From positions 62,001 to 126,000 of the forward strand of contig NZ_JBNJLK010000007.1 of assembly GCF_051195255.1 (NCBI RefSeq): a DNA stretch of 64,000 bases. Direction: 5' to 3'. Source of the DNA: Falsirhodobacter sp051195255 (GTDB lineage: Bacteria > Pseudomonadota > Alphaproteobacteria > Rhodobacterales > Rhodobacteraceae). Below the pieces are notes generated by a model. The model was not told the DNA's origin. It saw nothing but the letters and a program-made list of their open reading frames with translations, and searched no databases. The first letter of the stretch is position 1, and each line of letters starts with the position of its first letter. A program made the translations under genes and the position numbers. Below, one piece after another: positions 49,554 to 57,316 of the stretch.

Positions 49554-52500
49554 ATGACGGACCTGTCCCTTTTTTCCACGGAAGCCAAGTTTCGCGATGA
49601 GGCGAGCCTGCTGGAGGAACTGGTGGCGGCATCCGGTCTGGACGAGGGTGCCCGTGCCGCCATCAGCCGCGAGGCGGCCGAACTGGTCCGCCGCATCCGC
49701 GACGAAGGCCGGCCCACGATGATGGAGCATTTCCTCGCTGAATACGGTCTTTCCACCCGCGAAGGGATTTCCCTGATGACGCTGGCCGAAGCGCTGCTTC
49801 GCGTGCCGGACGATGCGACGGCCGATGCCCTGATCACGGACAAGATCGCCGGGTCCGACTGGCGGGGCCATGCGGGGGCCTCGCCCTCCCGCGCGGTGAA
49901 CGCGGCCACGCGGGCGCTGGCGCTGACGGGTGGCGTGCTGAAGGCTGGCCCGAAAAGCCCGGTTCGCCGTCTGGGCACACCTGTCATCCGCCGGTCCATG
50001 CGCCGCGCCATGAAGGAGATGGGCCGCCAGTTCGTGCTGGGTCAGACCATCGGCACCGCGCTGAACAATGCCCGCGCGCAGGAAGGAAAGGGCTACACCT
50101 ACAGCTATGACATGCTGGGGGAGGCGGCGATGACCCGTGCGGACGCCGAACGCTATGACCGCGCCTATTCCAGCGCCATCGACAGCATCGCCAAGGCCTG
50201 CACCAAGGGCTCGGTCACGGCGAACCCCGGCATATCGATCAAGCTGTCCGCCCTGCACCCCCGGTACGAGGTGGCGCAGGAAGCCCGCGTCATGGCCGAA
50301 CTGGTGCCCGTGGTGCTGCGGCTGGCGCGGCAGGCCAAGGCCGGCGGGATGGGCCTGAACATTGACGCCGAGGAACAGGACCGCCTTGTTCTGTCTCTGA
50401 AGGTGATCGAGGCGGTGCTGTCCGACCCTTCGTTGCAGGGATGGGACGGGTTCGGCGTCGTGGTGCAGGCCTATGGCAAGCGTGCGGGCCTTGTGATCGA
50501 CTGGCTGTACGCCTTGGCGACGCGGCTGGACCGGCGGATCATGGTTCGGCTGGTAAAAGGCGCTTATTGGGACACCGAGGTGAAACGCGCGCAGGTGGAG
50601 GGGCATGCAGGCTTCCCGCTGTTCACCAGCAAGACCGGAACCGATGTCAGCTACATCGCGAACGCCCGCAAGCTGATCGGCTATGCCGACCGCATCTATC
50701 CGCAATTCGCGACGCACAACGCCCACACCGTGGCCGCCATCCGCGGGATGGTCGGCACCGTTCCGTTCGAATTCCAGCGCCTGCACGGCATGGGCGAACG
50801 GCTGCACGACATCGTGCTGACGGAAGGCAAAGGCCATTGCCGGATTTATGCCCCCGTGGGGGCCCATCGCGACCTGCTGGCCTATCTGGTGCGGCGCCTG
50901 CTGGAAAACGGCGCCAACTCCTCCTTCGTGCATCAGATCGTGGACGTGTCGGTGTCGCCGGCCGATGTCGCGCGCGATCCCTTCGCCGCCCTTGCGACCG
51001 CGAAGGCTCCGGCCACGCTGGTCGCCCCCGCAGACCTGTTCGGCGCCGACCGGCCCAACTCCTCCGGCTTCGACCTGAGCGATGAGGCCACGCTGGCATG
51101 GCTGGCCGGGGACCGCCTGACGACGCTGCCGGATGCGCTGCCGCAGACCGTCACCCCGCCCGAGGGGGACTGGGAAGATGTACTTGATCCCGCGACCGGC
51201 CGCGCCGTCGCCAAGGTCATGATGGCCAGCGCGGACACGGTGCAGCGGGCTGTGGCGGATGCGCGTGTGTGGGATGCGCCCGCCGCCGCCCGCGCCGAAA
51301 CCTTGCGCCGCGCGGCGAACCTGTTCGAAGCGCATCACGCCCGCCTTTTGGGCATCCTTGGCTACGAGGCGGGAAAAACTCTGGGCGACGCCGTGGCCGA
51401 ACTGCGCGAAGCGGTGGACTTCCTGCGCTATTACGCCGCCGAGGGGGAGGGGCGTTCGGACGCGCCACGGGGGATCATCACCGCGATCAGCCCGTGGAAC
51501 TTTCCGCTGGCGATCTTCTCGGGTCAGGTGGCGGCGGCGCTGATGGCGGGGAACGCGGTTCTGGCCAAACCGGCCGAAGCCACCCCGTTGATCGCGGCCG
51601 AGGCTGTGAAGCTGCTGCACGAGGCCGGCGTTCCGAACACCGCACTGCAACTGCTGCCGGGGGCGGGCGCAACGGTGGGGGCGGCCCTGACATCAGACCC
51701 GCGCATCAAGGGGGTGGTCTTCACCGGCTCCACCACCACGGCGCGGTCCATCGCGAAGGTCATGGCGGAACATCTGGTGCCGGGCACGCCGCTGATCGCC
51801 GAAACCGGCGGGCTGAACGCGATGATCGTGGACGCGACGGCCTTGCCCGAACAGGCGGTGCGCGACATCGTCGCCTCCAGCTTCCGGTCGGCGGGGCAAC
51901 GCTGTTCGGCCCTACGCTGCCTTTACGTGCAGGAAGACATCGCGCCCCACATGATCGAGATGATCCGCGGCGCCATGGACGAATTGCGGCTGGGCGATCC
52001 GCGTCAGCTGGACACTGATGTGGGCCCCGTCATCGACGCGAAGGCCCAGAAGGCGATCCGCGACTATGTCGCCGCGCATCACAACCGCAGGATCCACGCG
52101 TTGAACGCACCGCAAGAGGGGTTCTACGTGCCGCCGACCTTGCTGAAGGTGAACGGCATCGCGGATCTGGAGCATGAGGTCTTCGGCCCGGTCCTGCATC
52201 TGGCGACGTTCCGCGCGGGCCAGTTGGGACAGGTCATCAACGACATCAACGCGCGCGGCTTCGGTCTGACCTTCGGTCTGCACACCCGCATCGAAACCCG
52301 CGCGCAAGAGGTGGCGGAGGCCGTCCACGCCGGAAACCTGTACATCAACCGCAACCAGATTGGCGCGGTGGTGGGCAGCCAGCCCTTTGGCGGTGAAGGT
52401 CTTTCGGGCACGGGCCCCAAGGCAGGCGGGCCACACTACCTTACGCGTTTCTTCGCCCCCGCCACGGCCGATGCGCCGGGAACATGGTCGAAGGCCGAGG

Positions 52501-52928
52501 ATGCGGCACGTCTGGAACGGCAGCTTGCGGCCTTTCCGTCCGACAAGCTGTCCGATCACCTGCTGCCCGGCCCGACCGGGGAGCTGAACCGCCTGAGCGC
52601 CCACACCCGCGCGCCCGTCCTCTGTCTGGGTCCAGGAGCCGAAACCGCAGCCCGCCAGGCGGAGGCCGTCCGTGCCCTTGGTGGCCACGCGATTACCGCC
52701 GAAGGCCATGTGGAGCCGGAGCATCTCGCCCGCTTGAACATCTCCTCCGTGCTCTGGTGGGGGGATGAGGCGTCGGGACACGCCTATGCTTCGGCGCTGG
52801 CCGCACGTGAGGGCCCGATCCTCCCGCTGATCACGGACCGGCCCGATTTCGCCCATGTCGCGCATGAACGGCACCTGTGCGTGGACACGACCGCAGCCGG
52901 AGGAAACGCAGCGCTTCTGGCCGCCTGA
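49554..52928 (+). CDS. putA: Bifunctional proline dehydrogenase / delta1-pyrroline-5-carboxylate dehydrogenase PutA
   Basis: A 1124-residue flavoenzyme oxidising L-proline to glutamate with FAD and NAD+. The proline dehydrogenase barrel spans roughly residues 130-450 (GISIKLSALHPRY, KGAYWDTEVKRAQ, FATHNAHT). The aldehyde dehydrogenase domain runs from ~520, with its nucleophile at C784 (SFRSAGQRCSALR) and EVFGPVLH. About 130 residues after the ALDH domain correspond to the C-terminal region of type B PutA. No N-terminal ribbon-helix-helix domain exists, so control falls to divergent putR. AGGAG abuts ATG 49548, so ATG 49554 is preferred. It would also consume proline formed from 3-hydroxyproline. 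Confidence 0.95.
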   Translation: MTDLSLFSTEAKFRDEASLLEELVAASGLDEGARAAISREAAELVRRIRDEGRPTMMEHFLAEYGLSTREGISLMTLAEALLRVPDDATADALITDKIAGSDWRGHAGASPSRAVNAATRALALTGGVLKAGPKSPVRRLGTPVIRRSMRRAMKEMGRQFVLGQTIGTALNNARAQEGKGYTYSYDMLGEAAMTRADAERYDRAYSSAIDSIAKACTKGSVTANPGISIKLSALHPRYEVAQEARVMAELVPVVLRLARQAKAGGMGLNIDAEEQDRLVLSLKVIEAVLSDPSLQGWDGFGVVVQAYGKRAGLVIDWLYALATRLDRRIMVRLVKGAYWDTEVKRAQVEGHAGFPLFTSKTGTDVSYIANARKLIGYADRIYPQFATHNAHTVAAIRGMVGTVPFEFQRLHGMGERLHDIVLTEGKGHCRIYAPVGAHRDLLAYLVRRLLENGANSSFVHQIVDVSVSPADVARDPFAALATAKAPATLVAPADLFGADRPNSSGFDLSDEATLAWLAGDRLTTLPDALPQTVTPPEGDWEDVLDPATGRAVAKVMMASADTVQRAVADARVWDAPAAARAETLRRAANLFEAHHARLLGILGYEAGKTLGDAVAELREAVDFLRYYAAEGEGRSDAPRGIITAISPWNFPLAIFSGQVAAALMAGNAVLAKPAEATPLIAAEAVKLLHEAGVPNTALQLLPGAGATVGAALTSDPRIKGVVFTGSTTTARSIAKVMAEHLVPGTPLIAETGGLNAMIVDATALPEQAVRDIVASSFRSAGQRCSALRCLYVQEDIAPHMIEMIRGAMDELRLGDPRQLDTDVGPVIDAKAQKAIRDYVAAHHNRRIHALNAPQEGFYVPPTLLKVNGIADLEHEVFGPVLHLATFRAGQLGQVINDINARGFGLTFGLHTRIETRAQEVAEAVHAGNLYINRNQIGAVVGSQPFGGEGLSGTGPKAGGPHYLTRFFAPATADAPGTWSKAEDAARLERQLAAFPSDKLSDHLLPGPTGELNRLSAHTRAPVLCLGPGAETAARQAEAVRALGGHAITAEGHVEPEHLARLNISSVLWWGDEASGHAYASALAAREGPILPLITDRPDFAHVAHERHLCVDTTAAGGNAALLAA

Positions 52929-53079
52929 CGGGCGGGAAGCCGACTGGGGCGTAAGTATTAATCACATAATCTATATTACAATGATTAAGGTTGTAAGCGT
53001 TAAGTAGACGTGTCGCCATCTGGCAAAGTTCACCTGTCGCCTCTCGTTGATTGCCTTGGAGGCGGCTTCGGATGGGACT

Positions 53080-53222
53080 TGTTGCGATGAGCATGGCGAG
53101 CTGATCCAGGTCGACGCCTCCGACCACCGCTGGTTCGAGGACCGCGCCGCACCCTGCACGCTGCGGGCAACGCTTTCCTTGCGGGCTTCATAGCGGATTA
53201 CAAGGCCCGTTTCGCACGGCAG
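53080..53222 (+). pseudogene. Remnant of an ISNCY-type transposase
   Basis: Bases 53089-53166 translate to EHGELIQVDASDHRWFEDRAAPCTLR, matching the start of the DDE domain of ISNCY transposases (ELIQIDGSDHRWFE). Bases 53169-53222, in another frame, give NAFLAGFIADYKARFARQ, matching a downstream part of the same transposases. The intervening ~half of the domain and both ends are missing, so this is a deleted, frameshifted relic. No terminal inverted repeats were identified. It lies 150 bases after putA. Confidence 0.72.
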
Positions 53223-53567
53223 TATCCGTCAGGGTGATCGGATCGGTCGCCGCCGAAGACATCTGTACGGCCATCACCGCGTCGAGGGAGACGGCAAGGC
53301 AGACGATCACCGAACATGTTCCCCGGGGATTAAGATGTGAAAGCTATGGAAATTTTTCAAAGAATCAATCGAGGAAGGGCGCATTCCGTCGGGGAAGGTA
53401 AGCGGCTGGCATTTTCCTCGATCTTCAGGTAAGTTGCAGACAGGCGTGACGCCAATCCGGATTGCCCCGGATGGCGCGCCCGAGCCTCCGATAGGCTCCC
53501 CAGCCCGGATACGAGCAGGCCGGAAATCCGGCAAACCCGAAACCGGGTCCACCCACAGGAACAGAAT
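53223..53567. other. Intergenic stretch without recognised gene
   Basis: About 345 bases between the transposase remnant and the DUF6481-like gene. It is less GC-rich in its middle (an A/T-rich segment near 53340-53375) and contains widely spaced CGAGGAA/TTCCTCG arms. It probably contains the promoter of the next gene; I see no coding sequence or further IS remains in it. The 150 bases directly after putA (from 52929) are also AT-rich and uncoded. Confidence 0.5.
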
Positions 53568-53948
53568 TTGAAAAACGAAAACAACACCGGCTTTTCCGAT
53601 CGACGCATGACGGCAGCCCGCGCGAAAGCGTCTCTCCTCGAGGCGTATCAGGCCGCCAGGACGGCCGCCGAGCCCACCCGCGCGGCGCGTGAAACGGAGC
53701 GCGCCGCCGTGGCCGAAGCACGGGACGCCCGCCGCGCCAAGCGCGATCAGGAAAAACGGGACGAACAGGCCCGTCTTGACGAGGAAGCCAACGCTCGGGC
53801 TGCGGCCGCTTCAGCGGCCGAAACCGCCGAGGCCGACGCCCGCGAGGCTGCGGACAAGGACCGCATCGCCCGCATCCTGAACGACGATGCGGCCCATAAG
53901 GCAAAGCGCGATCAGCGCTATGCCAACCGCAAGAACCGCCAAGGCTGA
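53568..53948 (+). CDS. DUF6481-like small charged helical protein
   Basis: A 126-residue protein rich in Ala, Arg, Glu and Asp, predicted to form one long helix or coiled coil (EARDARRAKRDQEKRDEQARLDEEA). The N-terminal GFSDRRMTAARAKASLLEAYQ and C-terminal KAKRDQRYANRKNRQG resemble DUF6481 proteins. Start is TTG at 53568 with AGGA seven bases upstream, keeping the conserved N-terminus; ATG 53607 would cut it. Function is unknown. Charged helical proteins of this kind are often nucleic-acid- or stress-associated. Confidence 0.65.
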   Translation: MKNENNTGFSDRRMTAARAKASLLEAYQAARTAAEPTRAARETERAAVAEARDARRAKRDQEKRDEQARLDEEANARAAAASAAETAEADAREAADKDRIARILNDDAAHKAKRDQRYANRKNRQG

Positions 53949-53975
53949 GCCGTTCTGGTCAGCGGCCGGATGCCA

Positions 53976-54461
53976 TCAGGAGCATTGGGTCAGGTAATTC
54001 TGCTGGGCGGAGTTCATCATGCCGTCCAGCAAAGCCATCCCGAGCGGGTTGTCAGACACATCCGGCACCTGCCCCAAGGGCCCACGCTCGCGCAGGACCT
54101 TCATCAGCAGGTCGGGATGATATTGCCGAAGCATCGATCCGAAAACCAGGGAAAATGCCATGCCGTCCTGCTGGTCCAGCCCACCCATGGTGGACACGGT
54201 CGGCACGGACAGGCCGGAAATCCGCGCCACCTCGGCCGGATCCGCGTTCTGGTTGGCTTCCATGGCCGCCCCTATTCTTTCGATGTCATTGGCCGAACGG
54301 GTCGAAACCGCGCTCTCGACCTCTCGCAGGGCGTCGCACTGGGCACCCGAGAAGTCCATGGCCGTTCCGGCGGAAGGAAGCGTGGCAAACTGGGCCAGCG
54401 CGGGCAAGGCCGGCAGGACAGACACGCAAAGAACAGTGGCGGCAAGAATGCGGTGGCGCAT
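53976..54461 (-). CDS. Secreted protein of unknown function
   Basis: A 161-residue protein with a signal peptide (MRHRILAATVLCVSVLPALPALAQF, cleavage near 24). The mature part is helical and contains two cysteines, one in GAQCDALREVE and one at the extreme C-terminus (LTQCS), which could form a disulfide. AGGAG precedes ATG 54461 by five bases. I do not recognise the family. It is convergent with the DUF6481-like gene and divergent from the toxin-antitoxin pair. Confidence 0.7.
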   Translation of the reverse strand: MRHRILAATVLCVSVLPALPALAQFATLPSAGTAMDFSGAQCDALREVESAVSTRSANDIERIGAAMEANQNADPAEVARISGLSVPTVSTMGGLDQQDGMAFSLVFGSMLRQYHPDLLMKVLRERGPLGQVPDVSDNPLGMALLDGMMNSAQQNYLTQCS

Positions 54462-54578
54462 CAAAACTCCTGTCAAGGTTCGGCAGCTTGAAGAACAGTT
54501 CCCTGCATGTGGGCGGAAAGCCAACCATGTGCAATCGTCCACCTTCGTGGACTTGAAGAAACGGCCATTCTCCGCTAT

Positions 54579-54598
54579 CTAGACAGCTGGCTAGACAG
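54579..54598 (+). promoter_or_regulatory. Direct repeats in the toxin-antitoxin promoter
   Basis: CTAGACAG occurs twice, at 54579-54586 and 54591-54598, 12 bases apart, immediately before the antitoxin ribosome site AGGAGC. The repeat period of just over one helical turn fits cooperative binding of a Phd-type antitoxin for autoregulation. Confidence 0.45.
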
Positions 54599-54607
54599 GA
54601 GCAACTC

Positions 54608-54850
54608 ATGTGGACCTTGCAAGACGCGAAGAACCAGTTCAGCGCGGTGGTGGACGCCGCTCTGTCGGGTCAGCCGCAAGAGGTGACACGTCGTGGCAAG
54701 CCTGCGGTGGTGGTGCTGTCCTCGCAGGATTACCACCGCCTCGTGGCCGATGCGCGGGACCAGCGGCCCAGCTTTGCCGACCATCTGCTGTCCTTCCCCA
54801 CAGAGGATGTGCCCCGCGGGCAAGCCATGCCGCGTGATGTGACCTTTTGA
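54608..54850 (+). CDS. Phd/YefM-family antitoxin
   Basis: An 80-residue protein with the Phd DNA-binding fold: MWTLQDAKNQFSAVVDAALSGQPQEVTRRGKPAVVVLSSQDYHRL. The C-terminal ~30 residues, ending PRDVTF, would be the unstructured part that neutralises the toxin. Its stop codon overlaps the toxin ATG by one base. Together they form a type II module. Confidence 0.9.
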   Translation: MWTLQDAKNQFSAVVDAALSGQPQEVTRRGKPAVVVLSSQDYHRLVADARDQRPSFADHLLSFPTEDVPRGQAMPRDVTF

Positions 54851-55257
54851 TGCTGATCCTCGACACGAACGTCATCTCGGCCGCGCGACGGCCCGAGCGG
54901 GCGCCCCTTGTCGCTGCCTGGCTTGCCAATAAGGCGGAGGACCAGCTTTTCCTGTCCAGCATCACCTTGGGAGAGATCGCACGCGGTATCCACCTTCAGG
55001 AACCCCGCAACCCCGCCTTCGCGCAGGATCTGCGGGTGTGGCTGGACCGGACCGTTGCCCTCTTCTCAGACCGCATCCTGCCCTTCGGGGCGGAGGACGC
55101 CCGCATCTGGGGTCGCCTTTCCGCCAAGATCGGCCATTCCGGTGCGGACCTGATGATCGCGGCCAGTGCGCTGGCCCATGATGCCACCGTGGTGACCGGC
55201 AACACCGACGACTTCGCCCCCACGGGCTGCCGGCTGGAAAACCCGTTTCTTGCCTGA
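54850..55257 (+). CDS. VapC/FitB-type PIN-domain toxin
   Basis: A 135-residue PIN-domain ribonuclease. Acidic metal-binding residues are visible as D6 (LILDTNVIS), E43 (TLGEIARG), D96-type (HSGADLMIAASAL) and the last D in VTGNTDDF. It would cleave tRNA or other RNA when released from the antitoxin. ATG 54850 is used; the TTG one codon earlier is less likely. Length and motif order are intact, so it looks functional. Confidence 0.9.
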   Translation: MLILDTNVISAARRPERAPLVAAWLANKAEDQLFLSSITLGEIARGIHLQEPRNPAFAQDLRVWLDRTVALFSDRILPFGAEDARIWGRLSAKIGHSGADLMIAASALAHDATVVTGNTDDFAPTGCRLENPFLA

Positions 55258-55356
55258 CCGCCACGGGCTTCGGGCGATGTGTCCTTCCCTTCCTGAAACA
55301 AAGGAACTTTCGCGACAGGTCCTCGTTGGGCCGCCGTAAATGAAAAGGGATACATC

Positions 55357-55773
55357 ATGAAGATCATCACTGGTTCGATTCTGGCACTCACGCTCGGCGC
55401 CGCCGCCGTGTCCGCCCAGACCGCCGCCGTCGATCTTTCGGATGCGTCGAAACTCATCCGCGCCAGCGATCTGGAAGATGGCAACATCTACAGCGTCCAG
55501 GCCGGGATCGAGCAGTCGACCTTCGGCGGCACCACCTACACAACGATCGACACCGCCTGGGACGACGTCGGCGAGATCGAGGACATCATGCTGGACCAGA
55601 ACGGCCAAGTCTTCGGCGTCATCGCGGAAATCGGCGGCTTCCTGGACGTCGGCAGCCGCGACGTGCTGCTGCCCATCAGCGAAGTGGCCGTGGTCCCGGA
55701 AGAGAATGGCAAATACTCCTTCCTGACCCGCTTCTCGCAGGAAGAGCTGAAAAGCATGCCGGCCATCAACTAA
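55357..55773 (+). CDS. Periplasmic PRC-barrel domain protein
   Basis: A 138-residue protein with a signal peptide (MKIITGSILALTLGAAAVSAQ) and a PRC-barrel-like domain: SDLEDGNIYSV, then DVGEIEDIMLDQNGQVFGVIAEIGGFLDVGSRDVLLPISEVAVV. Such proteins are common in alphaproteobacteria and are of uncertain function, perhaps envelope or photosynthetic-complex assembly-like scaffolds. It is 25 bases upstream of the DJ-1/PfpI gene in the same direction and may be cotranscribed. Confidence 0.8.
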   Translation: MKIITGSILALTLGAAAVSAQTAAVDLSDASKLIRASDLEDGNIYSVQAGIEQSTFGGTTYTTIDTAWDDVGEIEDIMLDQNGQVFGVIAEIGGFLDVGSRDVLLPISEVAVVPEENGKYSFLTRFSQEELKSMPAIN

Positions 55774-55798
55774 GCGCAAAAAGCGATCAGGACACATC

Positions 55799-56368
55799 AT
55801 GCAACTGAACGGCAAAACCATCGCGCTGCTGATCTCCCCCAAGGGGACCGAGCAGATCGAGTTCACGGCGCCGCGCAAGGCGCTGGAAAAGGCGGGGGCC
55901 AAGGTCACGGTCATCAGCCAGTCCACCGACAAGGCGAAGGCCGTGAACGGCGATCTGGAACCCGCGGACAAGCATGACGTCGACATGGCCTTTGCCGAGG
56001 CCAATGCCGACAACTTCGACGGTCTCGTCATCCCGGGCGGAACCGTCGGGGCGGACACCCTGCGGGCCGACAAGGACGCCGTGGCCTTCGTGCGCCGCTT
56101 CATCGAGCAGGGCAAGCCCGTCGGCGCCATCTGCCACGGACCGTGGCTGCTGGTGGAGGCGGACGTGCTGCGCGGCCGCACCGTCACCTCCTACCCTTCG
56201 CTCCAGACGGACATCCGCAATGCCGGCGGCGTCTGGGTTGATCAGGAGGTCGTGGTGGACACCGGCCTCGTGACCAGCCGCACCCCGGACGACCTTGACG
56301 CCTTCTGCGCCAAGCTTGTGGAGGAGTTTGCCGAAGGCGTGCATGACGACCAGTCGCGCAGCGCCTGA
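55799..56368 (+). CDS. DJ-1/PfpI-family protein (YhbO-like deglycase/protease)
   Basis: A 189-residue protein. The nucleophile cysteine and following histidine are in PVGAICHGPWLLVEADV, and VTVISQST and GLVIPGG give the family fold. The subgroup is YhbO/PfpI, proposed to repair glycated proteins or act as a protease under stress. A strong terminator follows 20 bases after the stop. Its pairing with the PRC-barrel gene is positional only. Confidence 0.9.
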   Translation: MQLNGKTIALLISPKGTEQIEFTAPRKALEKAGAKVTVISQSTDKAKAVNGDLEPADKHDVDMAFAEANADNFDGLVIPGGTVGADTLRADKDAVAFVRRFIEQGKPVGAICHGPWLLVEADVLRGRTVTSYPSLQTDIRNAGGVWVDQEVVVDTGLVTSRTPDDLDAFCAKLVEEFAEGVHDDQSRSA

Positions 56369-56387
56369 CGTTCGCCGACGACAACGG

Positions 56388-56415
56388 AAAGCGCTGCCCT
56401 TGGGCGGCGCTTTTT
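56388..56415 (+). terminator. Rho-independent terminator
   Basis: AAAGCGCTGCCC (56388-56399) pairs with GGGCGGCGCTTT (56402-56413), with one G-U pair and a very short loop, and runs into TTTTT. It closes the PRC-barrel/PfpI transcript. Confidence 0.85.
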
Positions 56416-56443
56416 GCATGTCCAAGGGCCCTTTTCCCGCTAG

Positions 56444-57217
56444 ATGAAACGGATCACCGGAAAGATCCCCATGCCTGTCCCTCCCTTCCGCCAAATCCTC
56501 GGGCGTCCCCTAGCCGAGGAGATTGCCGTCGCCATCACCTACAATGCCTCCACCCAGGCGGTGATGATGGCTACACCACAGGATCTGGAGGATTTCGCCT
56601 ATGGTTTCTCCCTCACCGAAGGCATCGCGACGCGCGAGGAGATCATGGAGATCGAGCTGGCCGAGGTTCCGCGCGGCATCGACCTGCGCATCTGGCTGCG
56701 GCCGCAGGCCGGCCAGCGATTGGCCGAACGCCGCCGCATGATGACGGGCCCGGTGGGCTGCGGCTTGTGCGGGATCGATTCCCTTGAACAGGCGCTGCGG
56801 GATATGGCGCCGGTCACCCGTGACGTTCGGCTGACGCAGGCGGATCTGGAAACCGCCATCGGAACCATGCGGGACCACCAGCCGCTGCATGACGCGACGC
56901 GGGCGGCCCATGCCGCCGGCTTCTGGCAGCCCGGCCACGGATACCGGGCGGTGCGCGAGGATGTGGGTCGGCACAACGCCCTCGACAAGCTGGCCGGTGC
57001 GCTGGCGGGCGAAGGCAACGGCGCCGTGGTCATGACCAGCCGCGTGTCGGTGGATCTGGTGCAGAAGGTGGCGGCAATGAACGTGCCGGTCCTAATCGCG
57101 GTGTCGGCCCCCACGGCGCAGGCCGTCGAAATGGCGGACCGGCTGAACATCACGCTGGTTGGACTGGCGCGCAGCACCTCCTTCCAGTGCTTCACCCATC
57201 CCCATCGCCTCGCCTGA
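56444..57217 (+). CDS. fdhD: FdhD, sulfurtransferase for formate-dehydrogenase-type molybdoenzymes
   Basis: A 257-residue FdhD protein, which passes sulfur from a cysteine desulfurase to the molybdenum cofactor. The motif is TGPVGCGLCGIDSLEQAL with the CxxC sulfur-carrying loop; FAYGFSLTEGI, REDVGRHNALDKL and TSRVSVDLVQKVA are further family blocks. ATG 56444 is taken; ATG 56471 is an alternative. It precedes a YdeP-like molybdoenzyme by 100 bases, which would be its client. Confidence 0.92.
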   Translation: MKRITGKIPMPVPPFRQILGRPLAEEIAVAITYNASTQAVMMATPQDLEDFAYGFSLTEGIATREEIMEIELAEVPRGIDLRIWLRPQAGQRLAERRRMMTGPVGCGLCGIDSLEQALRDMAPVTRDVRLTQADLETAIGTMRDHQPLHDATRAAHAAGFWQPGHGYRAVREDVGRHNALDKLAGALAGEGNGAVVMTSRVSVDLVQKVAAMNVPVLIAVSAPTAQAVEMADRLNITLVGLARSTSFQCFTHPHRLA

Positions 57218-57316
57218 CGGAACCGATCGCCTCCGGCCCAGTTTCCTGAAGGGTAGACGCAGCCATATCATGCAGGGGGCATTGATGAAGCGACCGCAAC
57301 CAGCTGGTGACCGTAC

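Noticed and set aside
53400..53567. Possible second transposase remnant or small gene before the DUF6481-like protein
   Set aside because: None of the frames gives a recognisable segment and no ribosome site with a plausible start was seen.
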